Origin: Propionivibrio sp.
Lineage (GTDB): Bacteria; Pseudomonadota; Gammaproteobacteria; Burkholderiales; Rhodocyclaceae
Direction: 5' to 3'
Length of the DNA: 64,000 bases
NCBI GenBank assembly: GCA_016705685.1
Contig: JADJLB010000001.1
Span: 310,001-374,000 of the forward strand
Shown here: piece by piece, positions 47,904 to 59,300 of the stretch
Layout of the letters: each line of letters begins with the position of its first letter
Position numbering within the stretch: the first letter of the stretch is position 1
Translations under genes and position numbers: made by a program
Notes under the pieces: generated by a model
The model's database searches: none
Told to the model about the DNA's origin: nothing
The model's input: the letters and a program-made list of their open reading frames with translations, nothing else

Positions 47904-47919
47904 CATCTGACGGACTACT

Positions 47920-50619
47920 TCAGGCGAGCAGCTGGTTCAGCAGGTAGGGGAGGATGCCGCCGTGCCGGAAATGGTCGACTTCGATCGGCGTGTCGATGCG
48001 GCTGAGCACCTCCCGTTCGACACACGTACCATCGACACGGTGAATGACCAGCTGCAACGCCTGCTGCGCCATCAGTCCTCTCTCGATACCGACGATGTCG
48101 AACTGCTCGTCGCCGCGCAACCCCAGCGTCGCGGCCGAGTCGTCGCCGATAAATTGCACCGGAAGAACGCCCATGCCCACGAGATTGGCGCGATGGATGT
48201 GTTCGAAGCTGCGCGCGATCACCGCACGAACGCCGAGCAGACGCGGGCCTTTGGCCGCCCAGTCGCGCGAGGAACCGGTGCCGTAGTCCTCGCCGGCGAT
48301 CACGATCAGCGGCACGTCGCGCGAACGGTAGGCCATGGCGGCTTCGAATACGGTCGTCACGCCGCCGTCAAGCAAGGTCACGCCGCCTTTGGCGCGGCGA
48401 TCCTTGGCATCCGGAGGCAGCATCAGATTACGCAGGCGTACGTTGGCGAAGGTGCCACGAACCATGATCTCGTGCTGCCCGCAACGCGAACCGTAAGTGT
48501 TGAAAGCTTGCCGCGGAACGCCCCGGGCGATCAGCCATTTCCCCGCCGGGGTCGATTCGTCAAACGTTCCGGTGGGCGAGATGTGATCGGTGCTGACCGA
48601 ATCGCCAAGAATCAGCAAGGCCCGCGCGCCGCGAATGTCGGTCGATCCGATCTCCGGCAGTTCGAAGAAGGGCGGACGCGAGATGTAGGTTGAGGGCGGC
48701 CAGCCATACACCTCGCCGCTCGGTTCAGGCACACTCTTCCACAGATCGTGATCGGCCATGAAGTCGCCATAGCGCTGGCGGAAGGTGGCCGGATCGAGCG
48801 CGATCGGCAAAATCTCGCCGATTTCGTCTGCGCTCGGCCAGATGTCGCGCAGAAAGACCGGCCGGCCATCGTCACCGCAGCCCAGCGGTTCATTCGTCAT
48901 GTCGATATTGGCACGTCCGGCGATGGCGAAGGCGACAACCAGCGGCGGCGACGTCAGGTAATTGGCCAGCAGATTGGGATGAATTCGCGCCTCGAAGTTG
49001 CGGTTGCCCGAGAGAACCGCCACCGCCACCAGTTGATGTTCGGCAATCGCCTTGTTGAACGCCTTATCCAGATCGCCGGCATTGCCGATGCAGGTCGTGC
49101 AACCGTAACCGGCCAGCGCGAAACCCAGTTCGGATAGCGGGGCCATCAATCCGGCCTTTTCCAGATAGTCGGTGACCACGCGCGAGCCCGGCGCCAGCGA
49201 AGTCTTGATGTGCGGCTTGACGCGCAAGCCCTTGGCGACGGCCTTCTTCGCCAGCAAGCCGGCGGCGATCATCACCGCCGGGTTGCCGGTATAAGCGCAC
49301 GAGGTAATCGCCGCGATGAGCACGTCGCCGTGGCCCAGATCGACACCCGGCATCTCCGTGGGGTAGCGCTGGTTCAGCGTTTCAGCCGGGCGGTCGAAAC
49401 CTTCGGCGGCATCGGGAGCGCTGAATTGCCGGTTGAAGACCTGGGCAATGTCGGGCAAGGCGATACGATCCTGCGGGCGCTTCGGGCCGGCCAGCGACGG
49501 AACGATGCTCGACAGATCGAGATAGACGATGCGCGAATAATCGATCTCGCCGGCCAGCGGAATGCCGAACATCTCCTGTGCCCTGAAATAGGTCTCGAAC
49601 AGTTCGCAGACCTCCTCGCCGCGCCCGGTGGCATGCATGTACCCGACGGTTTTTTCATCGACCGGAAAATAGCCCATCGTCGCGCCGTATTCCGGCGCCA
49701 TATTGGCCAGCGTGGCGCGGTCGGCGACCGATAGCGTGCGTGCACCGGCGCCGTAGAATTCGACGAAAGTGCCGACAACCTTCTCGTGCCGCAACAGTTC
49801 GGTCACCGTGAGTACCAGATCGGTAATCGTCACTTCCTCGTTCAAGCGACCGGACAACTCCACACCCACCACATCCGGCGTCAGGAAATACGCCGGCTGA
49901 CCGAGCATGGCGGCTTCCGCCTCGATGCCGCCGACGCCCCAGCCGACGACGCCGACGCCGTTGATCATCGTCGTGTGCGAATCGGTGCCGACCAGCGAGT
50001 CCGGGTAGACCAGCAAGCCTTCAACGGTCTCCTGGCGGCGCAGCCCGGTGAACAGGTATTCGAGATTGACCTGATGCACGATGCCGATGCCAGGCGGGAT
50101 AACGTGAAAGGTATCGAAAGCCTGTTGTCCCCACTTCAAGAACTGGTAGCGCTCGTGGTTGCGCTCGAACTCCAGCGCCATGTTTTGTTGCATCGCCAGC
50201 GCGCTGCCGTAGTGGTCGACCTGCAACGAATGGTCGACGACCAGATCGACCGGCACGCGCGGCTCGATTCGCCGCGGATCGAGGTGACGTGCCCGAGCCA
50301 CCTGGCGCATCGCCGCGAGATCGCACAGCAGCGGGATGCCGGTGAAGTCCTGGAGGACGACGCGGGCGACCATAAAGGGAACCTGCTGGACGCGCGGCGC
50401 ATTCGGTTGCCAGTTGGCCAATTCGCGGACATGCCGCGCGCCGACATGCTGGCCATCGCAGTTGCGCAGCAGCGATTCGAGCACGATGCGAAGCGAGATC
50501 GGCATACGCGAGATGTTGCCGATGCCAGCGCGTTCCAGCACCGGCAGCGAGTGAAACAACGCATCGGGGCGATGCGTCGACGGAAGGCGCGACAGCGTAT
50601 TGAAAATCGAAAAAGTCAA
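47920..50619 (-). CDS. acnA: Aconitate hydratase A
   Basis: Iron-sulfur aconitase of the citrate cycle, 899 aa, close to the 890-900 of AcnA. Conserved parts are [46 protein letters not shown] (in part), [12 protein letters not shown] with two cluster Cys, [21 protein letters not shown], and [39 protein letters not shown] (in part). The first cluster Cys lies in [13 protein letters not shown], where most aconitases have SCTNTSNP. Despite this change the three Cys are intact. AcnD (2-methylcitrate dehydratase) is the alternative, but no prpC or prpF is near, so AcnA is preferred. Confidence 0.85.
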   Translation of the reverse strand: MTFSIFNTLSRLPSTHRPDALFHSLPVLERAGIGNISRMPISLRIVLESLLRNCDGQHVGARHVRELANWQPNAPRVQQVPFMVARVVLQDFTGIPLLCDLAAMRQVARARHLDPRRIEPRVPVDLVVDHSLQVDHYGSALAMQQNMALEFERNHERYQFLKWGQQAFDTFHVIPPGIGIVHQVNLEYLFTGLRRQETVEGLLVYPDSLVGTDSHTTMINGVGVVGWGVGGIEAEAAMLGQPAYFLTPDVVGVELSGRLNEEVTITDLVLTVTELLRHEKVVGTFVEFYGAGARTLSVADRATLANMAPEYGATMGYFPVDEKTVGYMHATGRGEEVCELFETYFRAQEMFGIPLAGEIDYSRIVYLDLSSIVPSLAGPKRPQDRIALPDIAQVFNRQFSAPDAAEGFDRPAETLNQRYPTEMPGVDLGHGDVLIAAITSCAYTGNPAVMIAAGLLAKKAVAKGLRVKPHIKTSLAPGSRVVTDYLEKAGLMAPLSELGFALAGYGCTTCIGNAGDLDKAFNKAIAEHQLVAVAVLSGNRNFEARIHPNLLANYLTSPPLVVAFAIAGRANIDMTNEPLGCGDDGRPVFLRDIWPSADEIGEILPIALDPATFRQRYGDFMADHDLWKSVPEPSGEVYGWPPSTYISRPPFFELPEIGSTDIRGARALLILGDSVSTDHISPTGTFDESTPAGKWLIARGVPRQAFNTYGSRCGQHEIMVRGTFANVRLRNLMLPPDAKDRRAKGGVTLLDGGVTTVFEAAMAYRSRDVPLIVIAGEDYGTGSSRDWAAKGPRLLGVRAVIARSFEHIHRANLVGMGVLPVQFIGDDSAATLGLRGDEQFDIVGIERGLMAQQALQLVIHRVDGTCVEREVLSRIDTPIEVDHFRHGGILPYLLNQLLA

Positions 50620-50784
50620 TATGAATCTCCAGATCGCCGACCGCTTGCAAGCGGATGAAAAAAGTCTACCTTATGTGACATGCTGGATGTGCAGATGTTC
50701 AAAAAACAGCGCCGTGATTTCAACCGGCTCATGCCAATCTGCTCCCAGCCCCCTCGCATTATTCCTTATGGCATACTCCGCCTC

Positions 50785-53700
50785 ATGACCGAACACGACC
50801 CGGACACTCTGCCCAACCTCGCGCATGGCCTCGCGCCATCGCTGTCCCTCGATACCTTTCTCGCGCGCTGGCAAGACGCCGACGGCTCCGAGCTGGCCAA
50901 CTACCAGTTGTTCGTCACCGATCTATGCCGCGTGCTCGGCGTTCCCTCGCCCGACCCGGCGCGCGAAGATACGCGGGACAATGCCTACGTCTTCGAGCGG
51001 CGCATCACCTTCCGCCACGGCGACGGCAGCAGCTCGACCGGGCGCATCGACTGTTATCGTCGCGGCGCTTACGTCCTCGAAGCCAAGAAGATCAAGCTTG
51101 GGGTGACCAGCAAAGGCTTCGACGACGCCCTGCAACGCGCCCGCGGCCAGGCCGAAAGTTATGCCCGCGCCCTGCCGACCGGCGAAGGCCGACCGCCCTT
51201 CCTGATCGTCATCGATGTCGGCCGGGTGATCGAGCTGTACGCCGATTTCACCTGCTCCGGCGCGACCTACACGCCGTTCCCCGACCCGCGCTCGCACCGC
51301 ATCAAGCTCGCCGAGTTATGTGACCCGGCCAATGACGCCCTGCGCGAGCGCCTCAAGACACTGTGGCTCGACCCGCTGGCGCTCGACCCCTCGCGCGCTT
51401 CGGCCAGGGTCACGCGCGAAATCGCCGTGCATCTGGCGCGCATCGCGCGGACGCTTGAAGAGGCGGGCCACCCTCCCGAACTCGTCGCCGGCTTTCTCAC
51501 CCGCTGCCTGTTCTCGATGTTCGCCGAAGACGTCGGCCTGCTGCCCAAACAGAACGGCCAGGGCGCTTTTCGCACGCTGCTCGAAACGCTGCAAGGCAAC
51601 CCGCAGCAATTCGTCCCGCTGCTCGCCGCCCTGTGGCGCGAGATGGACAGCGGCGGCTTCTCGGTCGTTCTGCGCGAAACGCTGCCGCGCTTCAACGGCA
51701 AGCTGTTCAAACATCCCGAAGTGATCGCGCTCGACCGCGAGCAGATCGGCCTGCTCATCGAAGCCGCCAGCGCCGACTGGACGCAGGTCGAACCGGCGAT
51801 CTTCGGCACCCTGCTCGAACGCGCGCTGACGCCGAGCGAGCGGCACGCGCTCGGCGCCCACTACACGCCGCGCGCCTACGTCGAACGGCTGGTCCTGCCG
51901 ACCGTCATCGAGCCGCTGCGCGAGCAATGGCGCAACGTCCAGGCCGCCGCGCTGCTGCTCGCCAACGAAGGCAAGCTGGCCGCGGCGCACGCCGAAGTCG
52001 ACGCCTTTCACCACCGCCTGTGCCAGATTCGCGTGCTCGACCCGGCCTGCGGCTCGGCCAATTTCCTCTACGTCACGCTCGAACACATGAAGCGCCTCGA
52101 AGGCGAAGTGCTCGACCAGATGCACGTTTTCGGGGCGGGTTTTGGTGGATCGCAGCAGCGCCTCGAAGCCGAAGGTCTGACCGTCGACCCGCATCAGTTC
52201 CTCGGCCTCGAACTCAACCCGCGCGCCGCCGCCATCGCCGAACTCGTGCTGTGGATCGGCTACCTGCAATGGCACTTCCGCACGCAGGGCAGCGGCCTGC
52301 CGCCGCAGCCGATCCTCAAGGATTTCAAGAACGTCGAATGCCGCGACGCGGTGCTGGCGTGGGATGCCGTCGAAACGGTGCGCGACGAACGCGGGATTCC
52401 GATCAGCCGCTGGGACGGCGTGACGACCAAAACGCACCCGGTCACCGGCGAAGCGGTTCCCGACGAAAATGCGCGCAAGCCGCTCGAACGCTACCTCAAC
52501 CCGCGCAAAGCCACGTGGCCGCAGGCCGACTACATCGTCGGCAACCCGCCCTTCATCGGCGCCTCCAGCCTGCGTGCCGCGCTCGGCGACGGCTACGTCG
52601 AAGCGCTACGCAAGACCTGGCCCGAGGTGCCCGAATCGGCCGATCTCGTGATGTTCTGGTGGCACCACGCCGCGCAACTCGTCGCGCAAGGCGAAGTGCG
52701 GCGCTTCGGCCTGATCACCACCAACAGCCTCAAACAGACCTTCAACCGCCGCGTCGTGCAGAGCGCCCTGGATAAGGGCGTCGCGCTCGCCTTCGCCATC
52801 CCCGACCACCCGTGGGTCGACAGCGCCGACGGCGCAGCGGTGCGTATTGCCATGACCGTCGGCAGCTTGGATCAGGGCGAGGGCCGCCTATTGACGGTGA
52901 CCGACGAGCGCGAAGGCAAGGGCGAAGGGCTGGACGTGAGCTTGCAGGAGCAAATCGGGTTGCTGCATGCGGATTTGCGGATTGGGGCGAATGTTGCGGC
53001 GGCAACGGCGCTGCAAGCCAATGGCGGCATCAGCTCGCCAAGGGATCAAACCGCGGCATGGCGCCGGTTTCATCGCCCGCAGAATCCGAACGCCTCGAAG
53101 CCGATGCACCGATCAAGCCTTACCGCAATGGCCGTGACCTCACCAACCGGCCGCGCGGAGTAAAACTGATTGACCTTTTCGGCCTCACCGCCGAAGAGGT
53201 GCGCAGCCGTTATCCGGCGACGTATCAATGGGTTCTGGAACGTGTGAAGCCGGAGCGTGATGCGACGGCAAAACAGATCGAGCGACCTACGCGACCTTTG
53301 GTGGCTCCACGGCAAGCCGCGACAAGAGTTGCGAAAGATGCTCGTTGGTCTGCCACGCTTTATCGCCACAGTTGAAACCGCCAAGCACCGGACCTTCCAG
53401 TTTTTGGACGCCAGCATCGCACCGGACAACATGCTGGTTTGCATTGCCAGCGCCGACGCTTTCCACCTCGGCGTGTTGTCGTCGCATATCCATGTCGTAT
53501 GGGCGCTGGCTGCCGGTGGACGCCTTGGCGTAGGAAACGACCCGCGCTTTAACAAGTCCCGCTGCTTCGAACCTTTCCCTTTCCCGGCCGCCACACCCGA
53601 GCAAGCCGCCCGCATCCGCGACCTCGCCGAGCAACTCGACGCGCACCGCAAGCGCCAACAGGCCGCGCATGAATCGCTGACGCTGACCGGGATGTACAAC

Positions 53701-54291
53701 GTGCTGGAAAAGCTGAAGAGCGGCGAGGCGCTGACCGCCAAGGAAAAAGCCATCAACGAGCAGGGGCTGGTCAGCGTGCTGAAAACCCTGCACGACGAAC
53801 TCGACGCCGCCGTGCTCGATGCCTACGGCTGGAGCGACCTTGCCACCCGGCTAGCCGATCCGGCGCTGAAGGAAGCCGCCGGCGAAACGCTGCTCGCCCG
53901 CCTCGTCGCGCTCAACGCCGAGCGCGCGGCGGAAGAAGCCCGGGGCGAAATTCGCTGGCTGCGCCCCGAATATCAGCACCCGGCTGAAACACCGCGCCAA
54001 ACGGCGATCTCCATCGATGCTACCGGGAGAAGCAAGCAGGACGCGGCTTCCAGCGATGCCCTGCCGCAGATCGCCATTTTACGGGCTCCCTGGCCTGCCG
54101 CCTTGCCGGAGCAGGTCGCCGCCGTCGCCCGCGTCCTCGCTGCATCGCCCATTCCGCTCAGCGAGGCCGACCTGGCCACACGCTTTACCGGCAAAGGCGC
54201 ATGGAGAAAACGCCTGCCGCAGATCGTCGATACGCTGGAAGCTCTCGGCCGCGTGCGTCGGCAAGGCGACGTGCTGACCGCCGCCGATTGA
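50785..54291 (+). pseudogene. MmeI-like restriction-modification enzyme broken by three frameshifts
   Basis: A single-chain restriction-methylation protein. The N-terminus holds a PD-(D/E)xK-type nuclease, Asp89 in GRIDCY and Glu99/Lys101 in LEAKK. The methyltransferase part has the SAM motif [14 protein letters not shown] and the catalytic NPPF ([10 protein letters not shown]). A target-recognition region follows. The product runs from ATG 50785 to about 53040 in one frame. Coding then moves +1 near 53040, +1 near 53072 and +1 near 53270-53290, where it rejoins the first frame to 54291 with [25 protein letters not shown]. So the gene is three +1 indels from intact, about 1,168 codons. A methylase without nuclease may be partly active. 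Preceded by no separate specificity gene, as expected for type IIG/IIL. Confidence 0.82.
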
Positions 54292-54329
54292 TTGCGAAAC
54301 AGTGCGGATACTGACCCAACGCACTTGAC

Positions 54330-54379
54330 ATGAACATCGAATACTTTCAGGACGCCGATACGGTCACCATCGAAGTCCC
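54330..54379 (+). pseudogene. DUF2283-like gene stub
   Basis: ATG 54330 opens with MNIEYFQDADTVTIEVP, which is like the start of DUF2283 proteins (small antitoxin-like genes), but after 17 residues the similarity stops where the next, AT-richer module begins (CQFLLAAPN). A truncated gene at a module boundary is suggested; with only 17 residues this rests on memory of the family. Confidence 0.35.
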
Positions 54380-54382
54380 CTG

Positions 54383-54982
54383 TCAATTTCTTTTAGCTGC
54401 ACCGAACACCATTTTGAAGATGGTGTGCTTCGCATCAACCCATGTCTTCGTTAGGTCGCGGTTGTTTTCCATCGCTTCGTAAATCTCCCGCACTAGATTG
54501 TTATCGACCCTCTTGGCCGTTCTTAGTTTGGCTAGCAGCTCAAAGCCGTGCCACACCTTGATCCCAAAATCTTTGGCGAGCTCGTGCATTCCGAGGTCGT
54601 CGGTCACCACAATAGCCGGTGATCGCACCTGAGTGAATGCGAGCACCTTGCAATCGACCGGCGATGGCGGCTCGCGCCCGCCGGTCAGAAAGCGGCCAAT
54701 GCTGCTCTGAATATGGCCTTGAAAGACACTGATGGTGATATCAATCTGGTCCCTCTCAACCGAGGTGAGATTGATGCGCGCCGCCAGGCGCTCCTAAGTA
54801 AAGGTGGCGTCATCAAACCACGGATAGTTGGAACGAAGACGGCTACTGCGTTGAACTTCAACCTCGACATCTCTCAGGATCGTCAGTACGTAATCCCTTT
54901 GTCCGAACGGGACACCGAGCAAAGGTCGGATGCGCTTGGCCAAGCGCAAGTAGGCATTGGTATCAAGCAGTACAAGGGTCAA
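54383..54982 (-). pseudogene. PIN-domain toxin interrupted by an in-frame amber codon
   Basis: The minus-strand frame from TTG 54982 encodes a PIN-like nuclease: LVLLDTNAYLRLAKRIRPLLG at the start (first Asp) and VRSPAIVVTDDLGMHELAKDFGIKVW further on (acidic pair). Codon 63 (54794-54796) is TAG. Reading past it continues without frameshift through ERLAARINLTSVERDQID and IGRFLTGGREPPS to the second part, ending at TGA 54383, about 199 codons. So a nonsense mutation or a read-through codon splits an otherwise intact gene. It overlaps the upstream HTH-ImmA gene by 4 bases (TTGA). Probably a disabled toxin of the adjacent module. Confidence 0.75.
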
Positions 54983-56100
54983 CGCAACAACTCGGCATGG
55001 ATAGCCTTGGCGTCCTTGAGGGATACGTCCAACAACTGCTGCACGTAGCCTGCTCCCGTGCCACGCTCCTTCATCAGGCTTTGCAGAGCATGGAAAAACG
55101 CCGACCGGAAAATGCTGTCGGCGGCAGCAAGATAGGTTTTAGGTTCTGGCGGCATCGGACTAAAGAGTACTTCGCTCACAAGCTGGCCTTGCAGATTCGC
55201 TCGAGTCGCGTGGATGTCCTTCTCGCTAACAGTCAACTGAGGTAGACCGTCGGCCTTCGCGTACGCAGACACTTGCTTGAATACCGTGTAGAGCGAAATT
55301 TTGTGCGCAGATGCCAGCTTCTGCAGGGCGCGAAGCTCGGCAGTCTTTCCTTTGCGATTCATCTCGGCATACACCGCACGTGCCAGTTCTCTTGGGACAA
55401 GCAACGCCCCTGCGAAGGCGTCAGCAAAGTCCTCGCCCTCATCTTTTCCGGCAAGTTTTGGGGTGTAGACATGCGCTAGCTCGTGGGCCATCCAGAATTT
55501 GAAGTCCTCGATATGCGTGTCGAGGTTCAGATAGATGAACGTAACGTTCTCGGCTGGCAAATGAATGTGTAGCGCGTTCTTGTGTTGATCCTTTTTACCC
55601 CAAAGGACCGGAATAATTACTGCACCGTTTGATTCAAATTCGCCGATCAGATGCTGATATTGAAGCTCCGCCGTCATACCAATACCAAGGTGCTTTTCGC
55701 GGACATTGGCGACCAGCGACTGCATTACCTTGTAGTCGATTGATGGGTCGGGAATTTGTAAGCGCAATGCGGGGTTTGCTGGCAGATAGGGAATAACGGG
55801 CTGAAGCATCGCCCCCATTGCCATAGCCTTAGTGATATGTTCATCGGTGCTCTTCGTTCCCGCTTTCTTACGGAACGCGACTATGGGTTTAGGAGTGCTC
55901 GACATGACCAGCTCATCAAAACTAAGCCGGAGGGTGGTGGCCAACTTGAGCAGCTTGTCTGGCCTCGGGAAGTCAACACCCTTAAGCCAGTTGGTCACTG
56001 ACTGTCCCGTAACGCCAACCTCGTCCGCTAGCCGCTTTTGCGTCCAGCCGCGTGCGTCTAGGGATGTTTTTACAATCTCGCTGCAAATAGTCTTTTCCAT
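54979..56100 (-). CDS. HTH and ImmA/IrrE-family metallopeptidase, likely antitoxin/regulator
   Basis: A 373-aa protein with an N-terminal xenobiotic-response-type helix-turn-helix (LDARGWTQKRLADEVGVTGQSVTNWLKGVDFPRPDKLLKLA in part). A long linker leads to an ImmA/IrrE zinc-protease domain with HELAH (FWMAHELAHVYTP) and a distal Glu in GEDFADAFAGALLVPREL. Such fused HTH-ImmA proteins repress and, when stimulated, cleave partner proteins, and commonly pair with a toxin downstream, here a PIN gene overlapping its stop codon. G+C content is clearly lower than in the neighbours, suggesting acquisition. A short palindrome at 56128-56146 lies just upstream of the start and may be its operator. Confidence 0.88.
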   Translation of the reverse strand: MEKTICSEIVKTSLDARGWTQKRLADEVGVTGQSVTNWLKGVDFPRPDKLLKLATTLRLSFDELVMSSTPKPIVAFRKKAGTKSTDEHITKAMAMGAMLQPVIPYLPANPALRLQIPDPSIDYKVMQSLVANVREKHLGIGMTAELQYQHLIGEFESNGAVIIPVLWGKKDQHKNALHIHLPAENVTFIYLNLDTHIEDFKFWMAHELAHVYTPKLAGKDEGEDFADAFAGALLVPRELARAVYAEMNRKGKTAELRALQKLASAHKISLYTVFKQVSAYAKADGLPQLTVSEKDIHATRANLQGQLVSEVLFSPMPPEPKTYLAAADSIFRSAFFHALQSLMKERGTGAGYVQQLLDVSLKDAKAIHAELLR

Positions 56101-56127
56101 GGTTTATCGATGCTATCGAACTCCCTC

Positions 56128-56146
56128 GATAAAATCAAGTTTTATC
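56128..56146. promoter_or_regulatory. Likely operator of the HTH-ImmA gene
   Basis: GATAAAATCAAGTTTTATC has 7-base arms and a 5-base spacer. It is about 28-46 bases before the ATG on the minus strand, overlapping a candidate -35 (TTGATT) with TAGCAT 17 bases away, so a bound HTH protein would block transcription. Additional TATCGA/TATCAAG half sites lie beside it. Confidence 0.5.
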
Positions 56147-56194
56147 AAGTTAACGCCTGATTGGTCTTTGTTTTTGATTGATCAGATGTCGATA

Positions 56195-56208
56195 TTTGGC
56201 GCGCCAAA
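56195..56208. other. Perfect 14-bp palindrome TTTGGCGCGCCAAA
   Basis: TTTGGCGCGCCAAA lies in an AT-rich 229-base gap between the HTH-ImmA gene and the end of the RND gene. It may be a second operator or a junction sequence; no terminator for the RND gene was recognised here. Confidence 0.35.
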
Positions 56209-56329
56209 GCCGAGTCAAATATTTGGATTTTGATTCGGTGGTATTTCCCATGGTTGATGGCCAATCTGCAACTGACCAACGCGTTTGCCTTACGGTTCAA
56301 ACCTAATCGCAAAATAATCTTTTCTCCAA

Positions 56330-59300
56330 TCAGCCTTTGCGGCCCCGTTTGGCCAGAACGTTCCGCAACAGGGTCATGACGTCGTCAACGTAGGTGAATA
56401 CGACCGGGATCACCAGCAAGCTGAGGAAGGTCGAGGTGATCAAGCCGCCGATGACGACGATGGCCATCGGCGCGCGGAAGCTCGGGTCGGTGCCAACACC
56501 CAGGGCAATCGGCAGCATGCCGGCGCCCATGGCGACGGTGGTCATGACGATGGGGCGGGCGCGCTTGCGGCTGGCATCAAGCAGCGCGTGCCAGCGGTCG
56601 AGGCCGGGCTGGCCGTCGATGCCGCGGCGGGCGAGGATCACGTAGTCGATGAGCAGGATGGAGTTCTTGGTGGCGATGCCCATCAGCATGATCAGGCCGA
56701 TCATCGACGGCATCGACAGCGCCGTTTGCGTCACGAAGAGCGCCAGAAAGGCGCCGGGCACCGAGAGCACGAGTGCGGTGAGGATGGTCACCGGCTGGAC
56801 GAAATCCTTGAACAGCAGCACCAGCACGACATAGATGCACATGACGCCGGTGAGCATGGCCAGGGCAAAGCTGGAAAAGAGATCGCCCATCGCTTCCGCA
56901 TCGCCGACGGTGGTTTGCAAGATGCCGGGCGGCAGGTTCTTGAGACTGGGCAGGGCCAGCGTCTGCTTTTCCACCTCACCCAGCGGCTGCTGGTTCAGCT
57001 CGATCTCGAAATTGATATTGCGCAGACGATCATAGCGATTGATCTCGGCCGGGCCGCCGGCCATCGACAACTTCGCCACGGAGCCGATCATTACCGGCCC
57101 ATGCTTGCCGGCGACTGTCAAACGTTCCAGCAGGCTCAGATCCTGGCGCGCTTCCGCAGGCAGTTTGACGACAATCGGGATCTGTCGCTGGGCAAGGTTG
57201 AGTTTGGCAATGTTCTGGTCATAATCGCCAATGGTGGCGATGCGCAGCACATCGGCGATGGCCGCCGAGGTGACGCCAAGGTCTGCAGCACGCGCAAAAT
57301 CGGGGCGAACGACCAGTTCCGGGCGGACCAGACTGGCCGTCGACGTGACGGCGCCAATGCCCGGAATGGTGCGTAACTCGCGCTCGACGATGCGGGCGTG
57401 TTTGGCCAGCAGATCACCATCCTCGCTGGCCAGCACCAGGACGTACTTTTCATTCGAGCCACCCAGACCGACCTTGATCTGCACGCCGGGCAGCACCGCC
57501 AGCGCATCGCGCAACTGGCGTTCGACGGCCTGCTTCTTGACGCCGCCGCGTTCTTTGCGCGGGGTCATGTTGATCGTCAGTGTGGCCTTGCGCACTTCGG
57601 CAGCGCCCTGCGGCGAAAAGGGATCGCTGCCCGATGCCCCGCCGCCGATGGCCGTATAGACCAATTTGACATAGCGATTCTTCTCAACGATGCGGCGTGC
57701 CTCCTCGGCGGCGGCCAGGGTCTCCTTGAAGGTCGAACCGGGTTGCAGCGAGAGATAGACCTGGGTTTGCGACAGGTCGTCGGGGGGAACAAACCCGGTC
57801 GGCAACAGAGGAACCAGGGCGAAGGAGCCGAAGAAGAATACCAGCGCGGCAATCGTCGTCAGCACCCGGTGTTTCAGGCACCACGTCGCCCAGCGGGTGT
57901 ACATTTCCATCCAGCGCGGTTCGCGGTGCGCCTTTTTCGGCAGACGCAGAATGTAGGCCGCCATCATCGGCGTCAGCATGCGCGCGACGACCAGCGAGAA
58001 GAAGACGGCGATGGCCGCGGTCCAGCCGAACTGAACGAAGAACTTGCCCGGCACGCCACCCATGAAGGCGGTGGGCAGAAATACGGCGATCAGCGTCGAC
58101 GTGGTGGCAATCACCGCCAGCCCGATTTCATCCGCCGCTTCGATCGCCGCCTGCAGTGGCGTTTTGCCCATGCGCAGGTGGCGCATGATGTTTTCGATTT
58201 CGACGATGGCGTCATCGACCAGAATGCCGACGACCAGCGACATCGAGAGCAGGGTCACGACATTGAGCGTGAAGCCCATGATCGACATCGCGGCAAAGGT
58301 GGGGATGATCGAAAGGGGCAAGGCCGTTGCCGAGACGAAGGTGGCTCGCCAGTCGCGCAGGAACAGCCAGACGACAATGACGGCCAGGATGGCGCCCTCG
58401 ATCAGCAGCGCCATCGAACCGTCGAAGTTTTCGACGACCGGATCGACGAAGTTGAACGCCTCGGTAATGGTGATGTCCGGGTGCTCGGCTTTCAGCTTCT
58501 CCAGCACCGCGCGTACGCCTTCGGCCACTTCGACTTCGCCGGCGCCGCGCGCCCGGACGATTTCGAAACCGACCACCGGTTTGCCGTTGAGCAGGGCGGC
58601 CGAGCGTTGCTCGGAAACGGTGTCGCTGACCGTGGCCAGGTCGCTGAGCCGGACCCGGCGGCCATCGGCCAGCGCGATTTCCATGGCACCGATCTCCTCG
58701 GCGGAATGCACGGTGGCGATGGTCCGCAAGGTTTGCTCGATACCGCCGATATCGGACCGCCCCCCCGAGGCGTCCTGCTGCATCTGGCGCAACTGGCGCG
58801 ACACGTCGGCCGCCGTGGCGCGCAGCGCCAACAAGCGGGCGGGATCGAGTTCGATGCGTATCTCCCGAGTCACTCCGCCGACACGCGCGACGGCGCCGAC
58901 ACCCCGTACGCTGAGCATGGCCCGGGTCAGCGTGTTGTCGACCAGCCAGGACAAGGCCTCGTCGTCCATGCGCGTCGAGGCGACGGTGTAGGTCAGGATC
59001 GGCGCGCCCGCAAGATTGACCCGGGCGATCACCGGGTCCTTCAGTTCGCCGGGAAGATCGGCACGGATTCGCGAGATGGCGTCGCGAACGTCATCGACGC
59101 CTTCCTGCGTCGGCTTTTCCAGCCGGAATTCGACCGAGACAACGACGGTGCCTTCCTGGGCCTTGGTGTAGATGTGCTTGACGCCCTGCAAGGTGGCCAC
59201 GGCATTTTCGATCTTGCGCCCCACTTCGGTTTCCATCTGCGCCGGCGCCGCGCCGGGCAGGTTGGCCGTGATGGTGACGGTCGGCAAGTCGATGTCCGGA

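Noticed and set aside
51316..52437. A 373-codon minus-strand frame opposite the MmeI-like gene
   Set aside because: Shadow of the real coding strand; no domain and no start signals.
54685..54870. A separate 61-codon minus-strand gene between the two PIN halves
   Set aside because: It is in another frame from the PIN coding sequence, which continues directly past the amber codon.
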